Shown: positions 1-9,887 of the stretch, in pieces | How positions within the stretch are numbered: the stretch's first letter is position 1 | Layout of the letters: every line of letters starts with the position of its first letter | Assembly: GCF_001904745.1 (NCBI RefSeq) | Contig: NZ_MRCD01000060.1 | Span: 1 to 56,506, forward strand | From: Calothrix sp. HK-06 | GTDB lineage: Bacteria > Cyanobacteriota > Cyanobacteriia > Cyanobacteriales > Nostocaceae | Length of the DNA: 56,506 nt | Reading direction: 5' to 3' | Program-made: the position numbers and the translations under genes | The notes under the pieces: model-generated | The model's input: only the letters and a program-made list of their open reading frames with translations | Database searches by the model: none | Told to the model about the DNA's origin: nothing

Positions 1-276
1 TATACAAAGTATTAAATTATTTTTACAAACCTGATTAATTACTGATAAATACGGTTAAAAATTTTAATTAAACATTAAACAATGCTTGAACGGGCTAAAT
101 TTTTAACCCTAAGCCATATATTGAAATACCACTTGCAGTGTTAAAAAATACCATTCAGACACTGTAATGAAAGCGGTATATCAGTCATTGCTCAATGAGG
201 ATTTAGATGTCAGCTTGTTCTGTGTCACTGTAATTTGCGTCTTTCTAATTGTTCCCATTGATTCATAGAGTTATTT

Positions 277-1242
277 ATGGAAAAATTCATTTTCCCAGAT
301 TTATACTGCCCATTCCCGTCGCAGGTCAATAAATATGTAGATGTCTTAGAAGAATATGCATTGGAATGGGTGACGCGCTTCAATTTGCTCAAAGATGAAT
401 TCTCTTACCAGCGTCTTTACAAATCAAAATTTTATTTTCTAGCTGCGGGTGCTTACCCTTACAGCCAGCTTGAAGAACTAAAGATTGCAAATGACTTGTT
501 AAATTGGGTGTTTATTTGGGATGACCAATGCGATGCGTCAGGTTTAGGAAAAGAACCTGAATTACTCGAAGTTTTCCATAAGAGATTTCTAGAAATATTG
601 AATGGACTAGAACTAACAAATAAGGATGTACCCTTAACTCATGCTTTAAGTGATTTGCGACAGCGGATACTTCAAAAAATGAGTAGAACATGGTTCCTTC
701 AACTGGTGTGTGGCTTTGAGAGTTGGTTTAACGCATATGAGCAGGAGGCAATGATTCGCGCACAGAATATAACTCCCGATCTTGATACTTATATAAAGTT
801 ACGTAGATCAAGCGTAGGCGTAGGCATATTTCTTACATTAAGTGAAATGTGCCATCAGTTAAATATTAGCGATTCTTTACGAAACCACAACGTAATCAAA
901 AAACTCAACTTGATGACAGGCGATATTATTGCTTGGTCTAATGATATCTTTTCGGCGCCTAGAGAAATAGAGAGTGGTGATGTTCACAATCTGATAATAG
1001 TACTGAAATATCATCAGCAAATTTCTTTGAAACAAGCGATGAATCATGTCGCTGTTATGCACGATCAAGAAGTAAAAAAGATGATAAATTTTGAAGCATC
1101 TATTCCATGTTTTGGAGAACAGTTGAATGCTCAAGTCGCAAAGTATATATTAGGATGTCATGCCTGGATACGTAGTAACCTTGATTGGTATTCTCATTCT
1201 GATCGCTATCAGAATATAGAAAGCCTAGAGCTAGTTGCATAG
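277..1242 (+). CDS. Class I terpene cyclase (sesquiterpene synthase type)
   Basis: A 321-residue class I terpene cyclase, expected to ionise farnesyl diphosphate and cyclise it in the cytosol. The aspartate-rich motif DDQCD is at residues 82-86. The second Mg-binding motif, NDIFSAPRE, supplies N222, S226 and E230. An arginine pair at 176-177 lies 46 residues before N222, where the diphosphate sensor is expected, and the C-terminal RY pair is at 310-311. Length is normal for bacterial mono-domain cyclases. A P450 gene follows 83 bases downstream on the same strand, so the product is probably oxidised. Nostoc sesquiterpene synthases of known product (germacrene A, 8a-epi-alpha-selinene) sit in the same arrangement (family knowledge). 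The actual product cannot be read from the sequence. No strong ribosome binding site precedes the ATG, and the upstream 276 bases show nothing else recognisable. Confidence 0.9.
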   Translation: MEKFIFPDLYCPFPSQVNKYVDVLEEYALEWVTRFNLLKDEFSYQRLYKSKFYFLAAGAYPYSQLEELKIANDLLNWVFIWDDQCDASGLGKEPELLEVFHKRFLEILNGLELTNKDVPLTHALSDLRQRILQKMSRTWFLQLVCGFESWFNAYEQEAMIRAQNITPDLDTYIKLRRSSVGVGIFLTLSEMCHQLNISDSLRNHNVIKKLNLMTGDIIAWSNDIFSAPREIESGDVHNLIIVLKYHQQISLKQAMNHVAVMHDQEVKKMINFEASIPCFGEQLNAQVAKYILGCHAWIRSNLDWYSHSDRYQNIESLELVA

Positions 1243-1325
1243 TAAATTAATCTACCAATTTATGCTAGCAAACTGGTATTAATCCAAGTGAGAAAAAAAA
1301 TTAGTGCAAATAAGCAGTTAATAGG

Positions 1326-2729
1326 ATGAAAACACACATGCACTTGCCCAATCCTCTCAAAACTCCCTCTTTTTTACAAAAGCTGCAATGGGTTGTTGAC
1401 CCTATCGGGTATATGGAAAATGCAGTCAAGCAATATCCTGATATTTTTACGGCTAAAGTAGTTGATTTTGCTGACACGCCGATATTTGTAAACCATCCCC
1501 GGGCAATCCAAGAAATTTTAACTAATGATCGCAAGAAGTTTGCAGCCCTTGGTGAGGCAAACAGAATTTTGCAACCCTTATTAGGAGATCATGCAATCCT
1601 CATGCTATCGGGCAATCGCCATAAACGACGCCGACAACTACTGATGCCTTCTTTTCATGGAGAGCGAATGCGAGCCTATGGTGAGCTAATCTGTAATCTG
1701 ACTGAAAAAGTTTTTAGTCAGTTACCGCTAGACAAAGTATTCTCATCTCGTAGTATGCTCCAAGAGATATCTTTGCGAGTTATATTACAAGCTGTCTTTG
1801 GTTTATATGAGGGGGAACGTTGTGAAAAGATCAAGCATCTAATGCGCTTACTTTTACATGTTTTTGAGTCACCACTGACTTCTAGCTTGTTCTTTTTTTC
1901 CTTCTTACAAAAAGATTTAGGAGCTTGGAGTCCTTGGGGGAGATTTCTACGTCAACGACAGCAAATGGATGAATTGCTCTACGCGGAAATTGCTGAACGC
2001 CGACAGCAACCGGATCCAAATCGCATCGATATCCTCTCTTCACTGATGTCTGCTCAAGATGAAGCGGGTCAATTCATGACCGATTTAGAGTTGCGCGATG
2101 AGTTGATGACTCTGATTTTTGGTGGACATGAGACCACGGCAACTGCAATGTCTTGGGCATTGTATTGGATTCACCACAAGCCAGAAGTCCGAGAAAAACT
2201 CCTCCAAGAATTGGATACCCTTGGTGTTTCCCCAGACCCTATGAGCATTTTCCAGCTACCTTATCTAACTGCGGTATGTCATGAAACCTTACGGATTTAC
2301 CCTGTAGCACTTTTAACTTTGTCCAGGGTAGTGCAAGAAAAAGTTGAACTACTAGGACATTCGCTAGAGCCTGGTATGGTAGTGGTTCCCTGTATTTATC
2401 TCACTCATCACCGTGAGGATTTATACCCACAACCAAAGCAGTTTAGGCCAGAACGCTTTCTAGAACGGCAATTTTCTCCCTATGAATTCCTGCCTTTTGG
2501 TGGCGGCACTCGTGCTTGTATTGGTCAAAGCTTGGCTTTGTTTGAAATGAAACTAGTATTGGCAACCATTATGTCGCGCTATCAACTTGCACTCGCAGAT
2601 CATCAACCAGAGCAACCTCTACGTCAAGGTGTTACCATTGCGCCTGCTAATGGAGTCAAGATGCTAATTAAAGAACGGTGCGTGCGTCGTGAGTCTCTAT
2701 TGAATATGGCAACCACATCCGCATCCTAG
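1326..2729 (+). CDS. Cytochrome P450, CYP110-like
   Basis: A 467-residue soluble bacterial P450. The I-helix oxygen-activation motif GGHETT is at residues 266-271, the K-helix ExxR is E320-R323, and the haem-binding loop FGGGTRACIG has its cysteine ligand at C398. Together these show an intact monooxygenase. The sequence style (LPPFGGGTRACIG-type loop, long N-terminus without a membrane anchor) resembles the cyanobacterial CYP110 family, several members of which oxidise terpenes or fatty acids. It follows the terpene cyclase by 83 bases in the same direction, so oxidation of that cyclase's product is the likely role. Electrons would come from ferredoxin and ferredoxin reductase, which are not encoded nearby. 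The start ATG at 1326 has a weak AGG upstream. The assignment to substrate is inference. Confidence 0.9.
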   Translation: MKTHMHLPNPLKTPSFLQKLQWVVDPIGYMENAVKQYPDIFTAKVVDFADTPIFVNHPRAIQEILTNDRKKFAALGEANRILQPLLGDHAILMLSGNRHKRRRQLLMPSFHGERMRAYGELICNLTEKVFSQLPLDKVFSSRSMLQEISLRVILQAVFGLYEGERCEKIKHLMRLLLHVFESPLTSSLFFFSFLQKDLGAWSPWGRFLRQRQQMDELLYAEIAERRQQPDPNRIDILSSLMSAQDEAGQFMTDLELRDELMTLIFGGHETTATAMSWALYWIHHKPEVREKLLQELDTLGVSPDPMSIFQLPYLTAVCHETLRIYPVALLTLSRVVQEKVELLGHSLEPGMVVVPCIYLTHHREDLYPQPKQFRPERFLERQFSPYEFLPFGGGTRACIGQSLALFEMKLVLATIMSRYQLALADHQPEQPLRQGVTIAPANGVKMLIKERCVRRESLLNMATTSAS

Positions 2730-2804
2730 TGCTTGATGCCATTAAATTTGGGAGTTTATAGATTAGGAGTCTTGCCTGTGCTACGGTCAAGCGGGACACC
2801 TGAT

Positions 2805-5800
2805 TTACAGTTCCACTGGTATTTCAATCATAAACTCAGTTCCTTCTCCTGGCGTAGAATTACAGATTAATTGACCCTTGTGTTTATCTACTATAACCTG
2901 ATAACTAATCGATAACCCCAATCCTGTACCACTTCCAACTGGTTTAGTAGTGAAAAATGGGTCAAAAATTTTCTGTCGCACTGCTTCTGTCATACCACAA
3001 CCGTTATCAGTAATCTTAATTCTCACTGTAAAGTTGTCTACTAGCTCAGTGTAAATCCTAATTATAGGAGTTTGGGGTTGACCATTCTCTATTTCCCATT
3101 TTTTAGTCCTCATCCCCTCTTCCAAAGTATCAATCGCGTTACTTAGGATATTCATAAATGCCTGATTAAGTTGACCAGCATAACAATTAACTTTTGGCAG
3201 TGGTGCGTATTTTTTAATAACTGTAATTTCCGGTTCTCCACTTTGTTTTTTCAGTCTGTGTTGCAAAATCATCAACGTGTTGTCAATTCCTTCATGAATA
3301 TCTATAGGCTTCATTTCAGATTCATCAAGACGGGAGAAATTACGTAAGCCTAACACAATATTACGGATGCGTAAAGTCCCCATATTCATGGAATCTAAAA
3401 CTTTAGGCAAGTCTTGTAATATAAAATCAATGTCAATCTCCTCAATTTTTTCTTCAACTATAGGGTAAGGGTTGGGGTATTCTTGTTGATAAACATTAAT
3501 CAAATTAAGCAAGTCTTGCACATACTTATTAGTATATTGAATATTCCCATGAATAAAATTGATCGGATTATTGATTTCATGGGCAATACCTGCGATCATT
3601 TGTCCTAAAGAAGACATTTTTTCACTTTGAATTAATTGGCTTTGGGTACGTTGTAAATCTCGTAGGGTTTGTTGCAAACTTTCATTTTTATCGTTAAGTT
3701 CCTGCGTTCTCTTCTCTACCATTTCCTCTAGGGTGTGGTTGTATTCCATTAATTGTTGATTAGCTTCAGCTAAATTTTTATAGAGGATAGCATTTTCTAG
3801 AGATATAGCTGCTTGGGTAGTGAGAAGTTGCAGCACTTCTAAGCGATCACGTGTAAATGCTCCCGTAGTGAGTTTATTTTCTAGATAAATAATCCCGATT
3901 AATTTACCTTGATTAATAATTGGAATGCACAAAATGCTCTTAGGCTTTTCACGGATAATGTAGCTATCAGAGGCTATAGATGTATCAGCTTTTACATCAT
4001 CAATTACCAAAGTTTCCAGAGTACGTTTGACGTAATTGATTAAAGTAATTGGAATATCATCGCTCGACTCTAAGCAAATTGAAGGGAACTCTATGTTTGA
4101 ACTGGAACTGATTGCAGTAATGCTTAAATGTGAGTGATTCAATTTGCTCAAAATTAAAGCACACTTAGAGGCACCAGCATTCTCCATTACAAGTTTTATT
4201 AAAGTAGAAAGTAGTTGTTCAAGCTCAATTTCTCCCGAAAGTGCTTGAGATGCTTTGATGACAGCTGCTAAATCTAAAGAGTCAGAAACGCTTGTTTTGA
4301 GACCAATAACAGTTTGATGAGTGCTGAGGCTTGATAGAGATTTATGGTTGGAAGATGTAGTTTTATAGCTAGGATTAAGGCTAGGTTTTTCTTGCTCAAG
4401 AATGGGAGCAAGTAATTGAGGATAGCGTTCTACCAAATCTTTGACTTTAGCTTTTGCTCCCCAACGACTGTATGCATAGTATGCATCAATTAAATAAATT
4501 TGGGCAATCTTATTTTTACCTAACTCTAAATAGAATCTTGCAGCAAGTTCGTTCGCGAGGGCTTCTTCATTCATGTACTCATTTTCTTTAGCAAGAGAGA
4601 TAGCATGATCGTATAATTCCATAGCCTCGAAAGATTTACCAAGAACCCTATACCGTTCTGCCTCTACAAGATAATATTTGTGTAAATTATTCATTGGAGC
4701 ATGATGCGCCCATTTCAGCATCTTTTCCTGATTCGCAGCTACCTTATCAAGAATTAGTTTTTGCTTAAACTTTTCGAGATTAGAATATACCGCTAGTCTA
4801 GCCAGAGAATCGTAGAAGTGGAAAAAAAGAAAAATTGGTTGTCCGATCCCACCCTGTAAATAATTTTCTGCTAGAGTGGCATTATCAACAGCTTGAGGGA
4901 AATCCTGAAATAAATAACACAGATGTAGTTTGCATAAATAAAAATTTATAAGTCCAATTCCATCATGAGATTTAAGGTGAATCGGTAGCATTTTATCTTC
5001 GTTGTAGGATTTACCAATTAAACGACAGGGATTTTCCACAACTTCCAATAAGTTCAATACACTCTGCCTATAGAGTTCATGCCAGTTAAATACTGTTTCT
5101 TGCTTTGTTTGAGCAATGGTACAACTGTATATTGTCATTTCCCGTTCAAGTACCATCAGCTCTTTACCAATGAAGTATGAACAGTAGGAGTAAACGTAAA
5201 GAGACAAAACCGCACATTCTATATCTCCATTTTCGAGTCCATAAGAATAAGCTTCTAACAAAGGTTTTAATATTTCCTTAGTATGCTCCTTCCAATGCCT
5301 GATAGCAGCATTAAATGACTGCATGATTTTAGCTTTAACTTCTTTTGCATTGCATTTTGCTTCCAAACTTAAAGCTAATTGGCCAAATTGATAGCCAGAC
5401 TCAATATCTCCCACTACTCCGCAGAGAATTACTCCGTAAATAACATAGGCATGGGTAGAAAAGGGAGCATTGCCATGTTTTAACGAAAAGCTGATCTGTT
5501 TAAGAGTGATCAATGGGAAAAGATTAGGAGTAACTTGATAAGTAAGAGTAATTGCACTTGACAAGATACGCATTGCTGCCAGTGGTTTATCTTCCGTCAT
5601 CTCTGGCAATTCAAGTAAATCCTCAATCCGCTTAACTGCCAAATTTGATGCTAATTCTGCCATCGCTAACTGTACATCATACTGAGTGGGATGTTCAGGA
5701 AATTCGATGCCCAATAACTTCAAAAAGTCTAGCGCAGTATTAACAGCTTCTAACGCTTTATTCTGTGCCCCTAATGCTTTAATTTTTACTTCATAAACTT

Positions 5801-8495
5801 TTACCTGTTCCAGCAGTGTTTTAGCCTTTATCAACACTACCTCTACAAATCCCTCCATTTGTTCAAATTCGCCAGCCAAGTATGCCGCCTCTGCTACAGC
5901 CTCATACAAAGCTAGCGATAAATCATATTTATTGTCCCAACTATCTAGAGTAAGTAGCTCAATTCCTGTTGTTAAATACTTCAACGCAGCAGGATAAGCA
6001 GTTGATGCTAAAGCCTTACGTCCAGCTAATAAATTCATCTGAGCTAGTTCATCATACTTAGTTCGATCTGCGATTAACTCAACTGCAACATTAAAATGAT
6101 TAACAATTTGAAAAATATTTTCTTCTCGTTGTGCAACTTGGGTATTGTTCAATAGTAGTAACCCAATTCTTAAGTGAATTGCCTTTTTTTGTCCTTCGGG
6201 GATCAGAGAATAGGCAGCTTGCTGTACCCGGTCATGGATAAATTTGTATTTAGGAGTTTGTAAATTCCTTAATGATAATTCTCTAGAGTCTTTGCTTTCA
6301 AAGTTATCCTTTTGACCTTCCTTCTGACCATCACCATGTTGAAATAACTTGTAAACGCTTGATTGAGGTACAACTAACCCTTCTTGTAAAGCTTTCCATA
6401 TATATGATGCTGTGTCTACCACAGATTTTTCGTATACTGTAGCAAGAGTTTGCAAGTCAAATTCGTTACCAATACAAGCTGCTAGCATTAAAACTTGTTG
6501 AGTAATTTCTGGCAATTTTTTTAATTGATTTGCCATAAAATCAACAACATCATCTGTGAGAGCTATTGACCGTATTTCGGCAATATTATATTGCCAGAAT
6601 CCCACATCAAAGCTAAATCTAATAATTCCATCTTGATATAAAGAAGTGAGTAATTGAGTAGCAAAGAAGGGATTTCCAGTGGTCTTTACGAACACTATTT
6701 GCGTAAGAGGTACAGCAAGCGTTTCTTCACACCGTAGGGTATCAGATATCAAACTATTTAATTGACTTTGCTTTAAATTTTTTAGAGTTATTTTATTAAT
6801 AACTTTTCCCGCTTTTTCAATTTCTTGTAGTGTTAAAAAAAGCGGATGTGTCTTTGAAACTTCGTTATCCCGATATGCACCAATTAGTAACAAACCTCCC
6901 GCAGTTTCGTCAGTACTTAATTTTTTATTGACCTCGCAATTTTTTCCTTTAAACATAGGAAACGAGAAGTTTTCTGTAATTTCAGGAGAAGACAATGAAA
7001 GATTTTTGTTGACTACATTGGTTTGACTCATTAATAATTCGATGAGTTTTAAAGAAGCTGCGTCTGCCCATTGCAAGTCATCTAGAAAGATAACGAGGGG
7101 ATGCTCTTTAGTACTAAAAACTTGGACAAATCTCTGAAACAATAAATTAAAGCGATTTTGAGCCGCGTTACCAGAAAGCTCGGTAATTTCTGGTTGTTTA
7201 CCAATAATCTGTTCAAGTTCGGGAAAAATATCAGTAATTACAGCCGCTTGTTCTCCCAATGCCGACAAAATTTGAGTTTTCCAATGTTGAATTTGGGTAT
7301 CAGTTTCACTGAGCAATTGCCCAATTAAATCCCGAAATGCTTGTACTAGTCCTGATAAGGGAATATCACGCTGAAACTGGTCGAATTTTCCTTTAATAAA
7401 GTAACTACGCTGCCGCGCGATAGGTTTATGGACTTCATTGACCACGGCAGTTTTACCAATTCCAGAGAAACCCGCAACTAGCATCATCTCAGTTGCCCCC
7501 CTTGTTACACGCTCAAAAGCAGCAAGTAGGGTTTCCACTTCATGTTGGCGCCCATAAAGTTTTTCAGGAATCACGAAACGGTCTGATACATCTCGTACTC
7601 CCAACTCAAAGGCGCCAATATTTCCAGTTTCTTGCCAAGCGACATAGCATTTTTCCAAGTCATACTTTAACCCGCGTGTACTTTGATAACGGTCTTCGGC
7701 ATTTTTTGATATCAACTTGGTAACAATATCAGACAAAAGCGGGGGAATATTAGCGTTAATATCGCTGGCAGAAGGCGGTTGTTTGGCAATATGAGAATAA
7801 ACTAATTCTATTGGGTCAGTAGCAGTGAAGGGTAACTGCCCTGTCAGGAGTTCAAAAAAGGTAACACCCAAAGAATAAAAGTCGCTGCGATAGTCGATAC
7901 CTCGATTCATCCTCCCCGTCTGTTCGGGGGAAATGTAAGCGAGCGTCCCTTCTAAAACGTTAGGATTAGTCAGGAACTGAATTTCCCTCGGTAATAGGGT
8001 GGCAAGACTAAAGTCAATGATTTTTACCTCACTAGTGCTAGGGTTAATGAGAATATTGGCGGGTTTAATGTCTTTATGGATGACCCGATAACGGTGCAGT
8101 CCCTCCAAAATAGAGACAATTTCAATCGCAATGGTAAAAAATTGACTTAAAGAAATAGAACTATTCTCCATCCCCTGCTTTTGCAGCCAATCAGCAAGGG
8201 AAATGCCACCAAAGTCTTCCATGACTAGGGCATAGCCATTGCGATAATTTTCTATACTTAAAGGTTTGACTATGCCAGGAAGGTCGAGACTTTTAGCGAT
8301 GGTGTATTGATTGCGGAACTGAGTAATTTCACTGAAGGTTGGGTATTCAGCCGCCATTAGTTTAAGGATGACCGATTGTCGATCTTTTTCTCTAATACCT
8401 CGATAAACTAAGGTTTTGCTACCTGAGTAGATTTTTTCAGTAATGTGATAGCCAATAACTTTATCTTCTGTATATAATACTGTTGTCATAGTCAC
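2805..8495 (-). CDS. Giant Ser/Thr kinase - AAA ATPase - GAF - histidine kinase sensor protein
   Basis: A 1,896-residue signalling protein. Residues 1-270 form a Ser/Thr kinase domain with VILK (K45), HKDIKPAN (D142, N147), a DFS in place of DFG (D161 kept) and SPE at 189-191. An AAA/NACHT-like ATPase follows, with Walker A GFSGIGKT at 342-349 and a Walker [11 protein letters not shown]. Residues of about 650-1380 are a helical TPR-like region. A GAF domain spans about 1400-1565, then a coiled coil. A histidine kinase ends the protein, with phospho-acceptor H1639 in AHEINNP, an N box (NILSNAID), DNGCGM and GTGLGLSIS. There is no receiver domain, so a partner response regulator must be elsewhere. 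The DFS variant is usual in this cyanobacterial family. The gene converges on the terpene cyclase-P450 pair; in Nostoc a comparable signalling gene sits beside terpene miniclusters. A link to terpene control is inference. Only one GGCGCC occurs in its 5.7 kb. Confidence 0.92.
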   Translation of the reverse strand: MTMTTVLYTEDKVIGYHITEKIYSGSKTLVYRGIREKDRQSVILKLMAAEYPTFSEITQFRNQYTIAKSLDLPGIVKPLSIENYRNGYALVMEDFGGISLADWLQKQGMENSSISLSQFFTIAIEIVSILEGLHRYRVIHKDIKPANILINPSTSEVKIIDFSLATLLPREIQFLTNPNVLEGTLAYISPEQTGRMNRGIDYRSDFYSLGVTFFELLTGQLPFTATDPIELVYSHIAKQPPSASDINANIPPLLSDIVTKLISKNAEDRYQSTRGLKYDLEKCYVAWQETGNIGAFELGVRDVSDRFVIPEKLYGRQHEVETLLAAFERVTRGATEMMLVAGFSGIGKTAVVNEVHKPIARQRSYFIKGKFDQFQRDIPLSGLVQAFRDLIGQLLSETDTQIQHWKTQILSALGEQAAVITDIFPELEQIIGKQPEITELSGNAAQNRFNLLFQRFVQVFSTKEHPLVIFLDDLQWADAASLKLIELLMSQTNVVNKNLSLSSPEITENFSFPMFKGKNCEVNKKLSTDETAGGLLLIGAYRDNEVSKTHPLFLTLQEIEKAGKVINKITLKNLKQSQLNSLISDTLRCEETLAVPLTQIVFVKTTGNPFFATQLLTSLYQDGIIRFSFDVGFWQYNIAEIRSIALTDDVVDFMANQLKKLPEITQQVLMLAACIGNEFDLQTLATVYEKSVVDTASYIWKALQEGLVVPQSSVYKLFQHGDGQKEGQKDNFESKDSRELSLRNLQTPKYKFIHDRVQQAAYSLIPEGQKKAIHLRIGLLLLNNTQVAQREENIFQIVNHFNVAVELIADRTKYDELAQMNLLAGRKALASTAYPAALKYLTTGIELLTLDSWDNKYDLSLALYEAVAEAAYLAGEFEQMEGFVEVVLIKAKTLLEQVKVYEVKIKALGAQNKALEAVNTALDFLKLLGIEFPEHPTQYDVQLAMAELASNLAVKRIEDLLELPEMTEDKPLAAMRILSSAITLTYQVTPNLFPLITLKQISFSLKHGNAPFSTHAYVIYGVILCGVVGDIESGYQFGQLALSLEAKCNAKEVKAKIMQSFNAAIRHWKEHTKEILKPLLEAYSYGLENGDIECAVLSLYVYSYCSYFIGKELMVLEREMTIYSCTIAQTKQETVFNWHELYRQSVLNLLEVVENPCRLIGKSYNEDKMLPIHLKSHDGIGLINFYLCKLHLCYLFQDFPQAVDNATLAENYLQGGIGQPIFLFFHFYDSLARLAVYSNLEKFKQKLILDKVAANQEKMLKWAHHAPMNNLHKYYLVEAERYRVLGKSFEAMELYDHAISLAKENEYMNEEALANELAARFYLELGKNKIAQIYLIDAYYAYSRWGAKAKVKDLVERYPQLLAPILEQEKPSLNPSYKTTSSNHKSLSSLSTHQTVIGLKTSVSDSLDLAAVIKASQALSGEIELEQLLSTLIKLVMENAGASKCALILSKLNHSHLSITAISSSSNIEFPSICLESSDDIPITLINYVKRTLETLVIDDVKADTSIASDSYIIREKPKSILCIPIINQGKLIGIIYLENKLTTGAFTRDRLEVLQLLTTQAAISLENAILYKNLAEANQQLMEYNHTLEEMVEKRTQELNDKNESLQQTLRDLQRTQSQLIQSEKMSSLGQMIAGIAHEINNPINFIHGNIQYTNKYVQDLLNLINVYQQEYPNPYPIVEEKIEEIDIDFILQDLPKVLDSMNMGTLRIRNIVLGLRNFSRLDESEMKPIDIHEGIDNTLMILQHRLKKQSGEPEITVIKKYAPLPKVNCYAGQLNQAFMNILSNAIDTLEEGMRTKKWEIENGQPQTPIIRIYTELVDNFTVRIKITDNGCGMTEAVRQKIFDPFFTTKPVGSGTGLGLSISYQVIVDKHKGQLICNSTPGEGTEFMIEIPVEL

Positions 8496-8656
8496 TTATA
8501 TGTATACTCTTCTATAAATGAGTATTCCCATTAAAAGGCTACGAATATCAGTAATTTGAACAAATTTTACAGTCGGCACCGACATATTCCTGAAAAGTGT
8601 AAGTAAGTTGGCACGGTAAAACTGATTTGTTTTTTGTCTTTTTTGTGTGTTGAGTT

Positions 8657-9442
8657 TTATTTTCCTTCTCTCTGTAACATTTTAGATTTATCTAATAAGC
8701 CTCTAATAAAATTACTATACTCATCTCTCATAGGTAATTCTAAATCTCGCTTAATGCGGCGCCTAGTTGCAGTAACTGTTTCATCTGTCTTGGGATTATA
8801 CCCTTCTTTTTGATATTCTTCCCAGTAAAGTCCTACTCCTCGTTTTTGCCAGTTGGGAAGGTTATTAAAGTTTATTCCGTGTTGAAACAAGAGTTCGTTT
8901 TTATCTGCAACTGATAACCCATCCATCATGCTCGTTGCTAGTCTTGCGCTTTTGCCGTCACGACGTAAGCACCAATAACAATGTGCGTTGAGTGCGTTAC
9001 GATGTGCGTCTTCGTTACGCCAACGGAAGTAGTTGACAACTTCGGTAATATTAGGCAGTTGTGATATACGACAGTCAAAGCAAGCTATATCACCTAAGAG
9101 TAATGAGAACCGCGCGCTTGCTTCTCCTGCTAATACTGAGTTGAGCTTACGTGTTTTGCGTCCAAAGCTTACTTCATCATATGCAAATAATAAAGATATT
9201 TCGTCACTTTCTGTATATCCGTAAATAATATCTATGCCACAGTTCATTAAATGCTCGACTGTTGCCAACATCATATCACGAACTTTCTCGTCGAATGGCG
9301 CCTCAAATTTATGTACTTCTTTTGTTAAACGAGTAAAGCTGCGTCCATCTAACCGAGCAACTATATAAAGACCTGGTAGAACACAATGGTCGTGCGCTGT
9401 TTCAAAAACGCGCATCCTTGTATCGAGTTCATCAAATTTCAC
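8657..9442 (-). CDS. Thg1-like 3'-5' RNA polymerase (tRNA-His guanylyltransferase family)
   Basis: A 261-residue member of the Thg1/TLP family, which adds nucleotides to RNA 5' ends in the reverse (3'-5') direction. The first metal-binding aspartate is D32 in RLDGRSFTR, and the pair D80-E81 lies in YGYTESDEISLLF, matching the three carboxylates of the family. A later NAHCYWCLRRDG stretch resembles the conserved HINNLYN-W region. Bacterial Thg1-like proteins generally repair 5'-truncated tRNAs rather than add G-1 to tRNA-His (family knowledge). The gene overlaps by 11 bases with the upstream polynucleotide-kinase-like gene, which shows co-translation. That partnership suggests end-healing followed by 5' rebuilding of cleaved RNA, which is inference. 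Contains two GGCGCC sites, so its composition matches the rest of the window. Confidence 0.88.
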   Translation of the reverse strand: MKFDELDTRMRVFETAHDHCVLPGLYIVARLDGRSFTRLTKEVHKFEAPFDEKVRDMMLATVEHLMNCGIDIIYGYTESDEISLLFAYDEVSFGRKTRKLNSVLAGEASARFSLLLGDIACFDCRISQLPNITEVVNYFRWRNEDAHRNALNAHCYWCLRRDGKSARLATSMMDGLSVADKNELLFQHGINFNNLPNWQKRGVGLYWEEYQKEGYNPKTDETVTATRRRIKRDLELPMRDEYSNFIRGLLDKSKMLQREGK

Positions 9443-9881
9443 GGAAGCATTCCTTTACTATAAACGAGTAATTTTTAACTGTTTGAATTGAATATATTGC
9501 ATCAAATCCTTCTTCCGATGTTGGTAAAACTAACCTTTTATATGTACTTATTATTCCAACAAGAGGAATGATTTCTTTTCCTGTACGCTGGTTATTTCGT
9601 TGCTTACACTCTTCTAAATGAGAATCAAAATAATAAGCTACGACTTGAAATTTATTTTCTTTGGCTGGCAATATATAACGACTTCTTTCTTGAGGTGTTG
9701 AGTTTGTATTATCAATAACAAACGGTTGTTTTGCTTCAAAACAAGCTTTGAGAAATATTTGCTCGCGGTGTCTTGTTTTAAGCATATCTAAATTAATACG
9801 CATGTGGGTATTTAACAACCGTTCACGGTAAAAAGTTGATTTTCCGGCGCCTTGAAGCCCTATAAATATAATTGCCTCCAT
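9432..9881 (-). CDS. P-loop polynucleotide kinase-like protein (AAA_33 type)
   Basis: A 149-residue P-loop kinase. Walker A is GLQGAGKST at residues 8-16. D32 in RINLDMLK sits where T4 Pnk-type kinases keep their general base, VIDNTN (55-60) matches the Walker B-like strand, and QRNNQR (94-99) looks like the arginine lid. These features fit the 5'-hydroxyl polynucleotide kinase branch rather than nucleoside kinases. The gene is the middle member of a minus-strand operon. It starts 6 bases after the end of the 303-residue gene and overlaps the Thg1-like gene by 11 bases. A role in phosphorylating 5'-OH ends of cleaved RNA before the Thg1-like enzyme acts is inferred from this context. No phosphatase or ligase domain is attached or adjacent. 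Small-molecule kinase activity cannot be excluded. Confidence 0.78.
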   Translation of the reverse strand: MEAIIFIGLQGAGKSTFYRERLLNTHMRINLDMLKTRHREQIFLKACFEAKQPFVIDNTNSTPQERSRYILPAKENKFQVVAYYFDSHLEECKQRNNQRTGKEIIPLVGIISTYKRLVLPTSEEGFDAIYSIQTVKNYSFIVKECFREI

Positions 9882-9887
9882 AATAAT

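Noticed and set aside
877-1134. 85-codon frame on the minus strand inside the cyclase gene
   Set aside because: Fully inside a well-supported gene in another frame and with no recognisable domain.
2805-8495. Terming the giant kinase a 'hybrid' two-component protein
   Set aside because: No receiver (REC) domain is present; the Ser/Thr kinase and histidine kinase combination is not a hybrid kinase in the usual sense.
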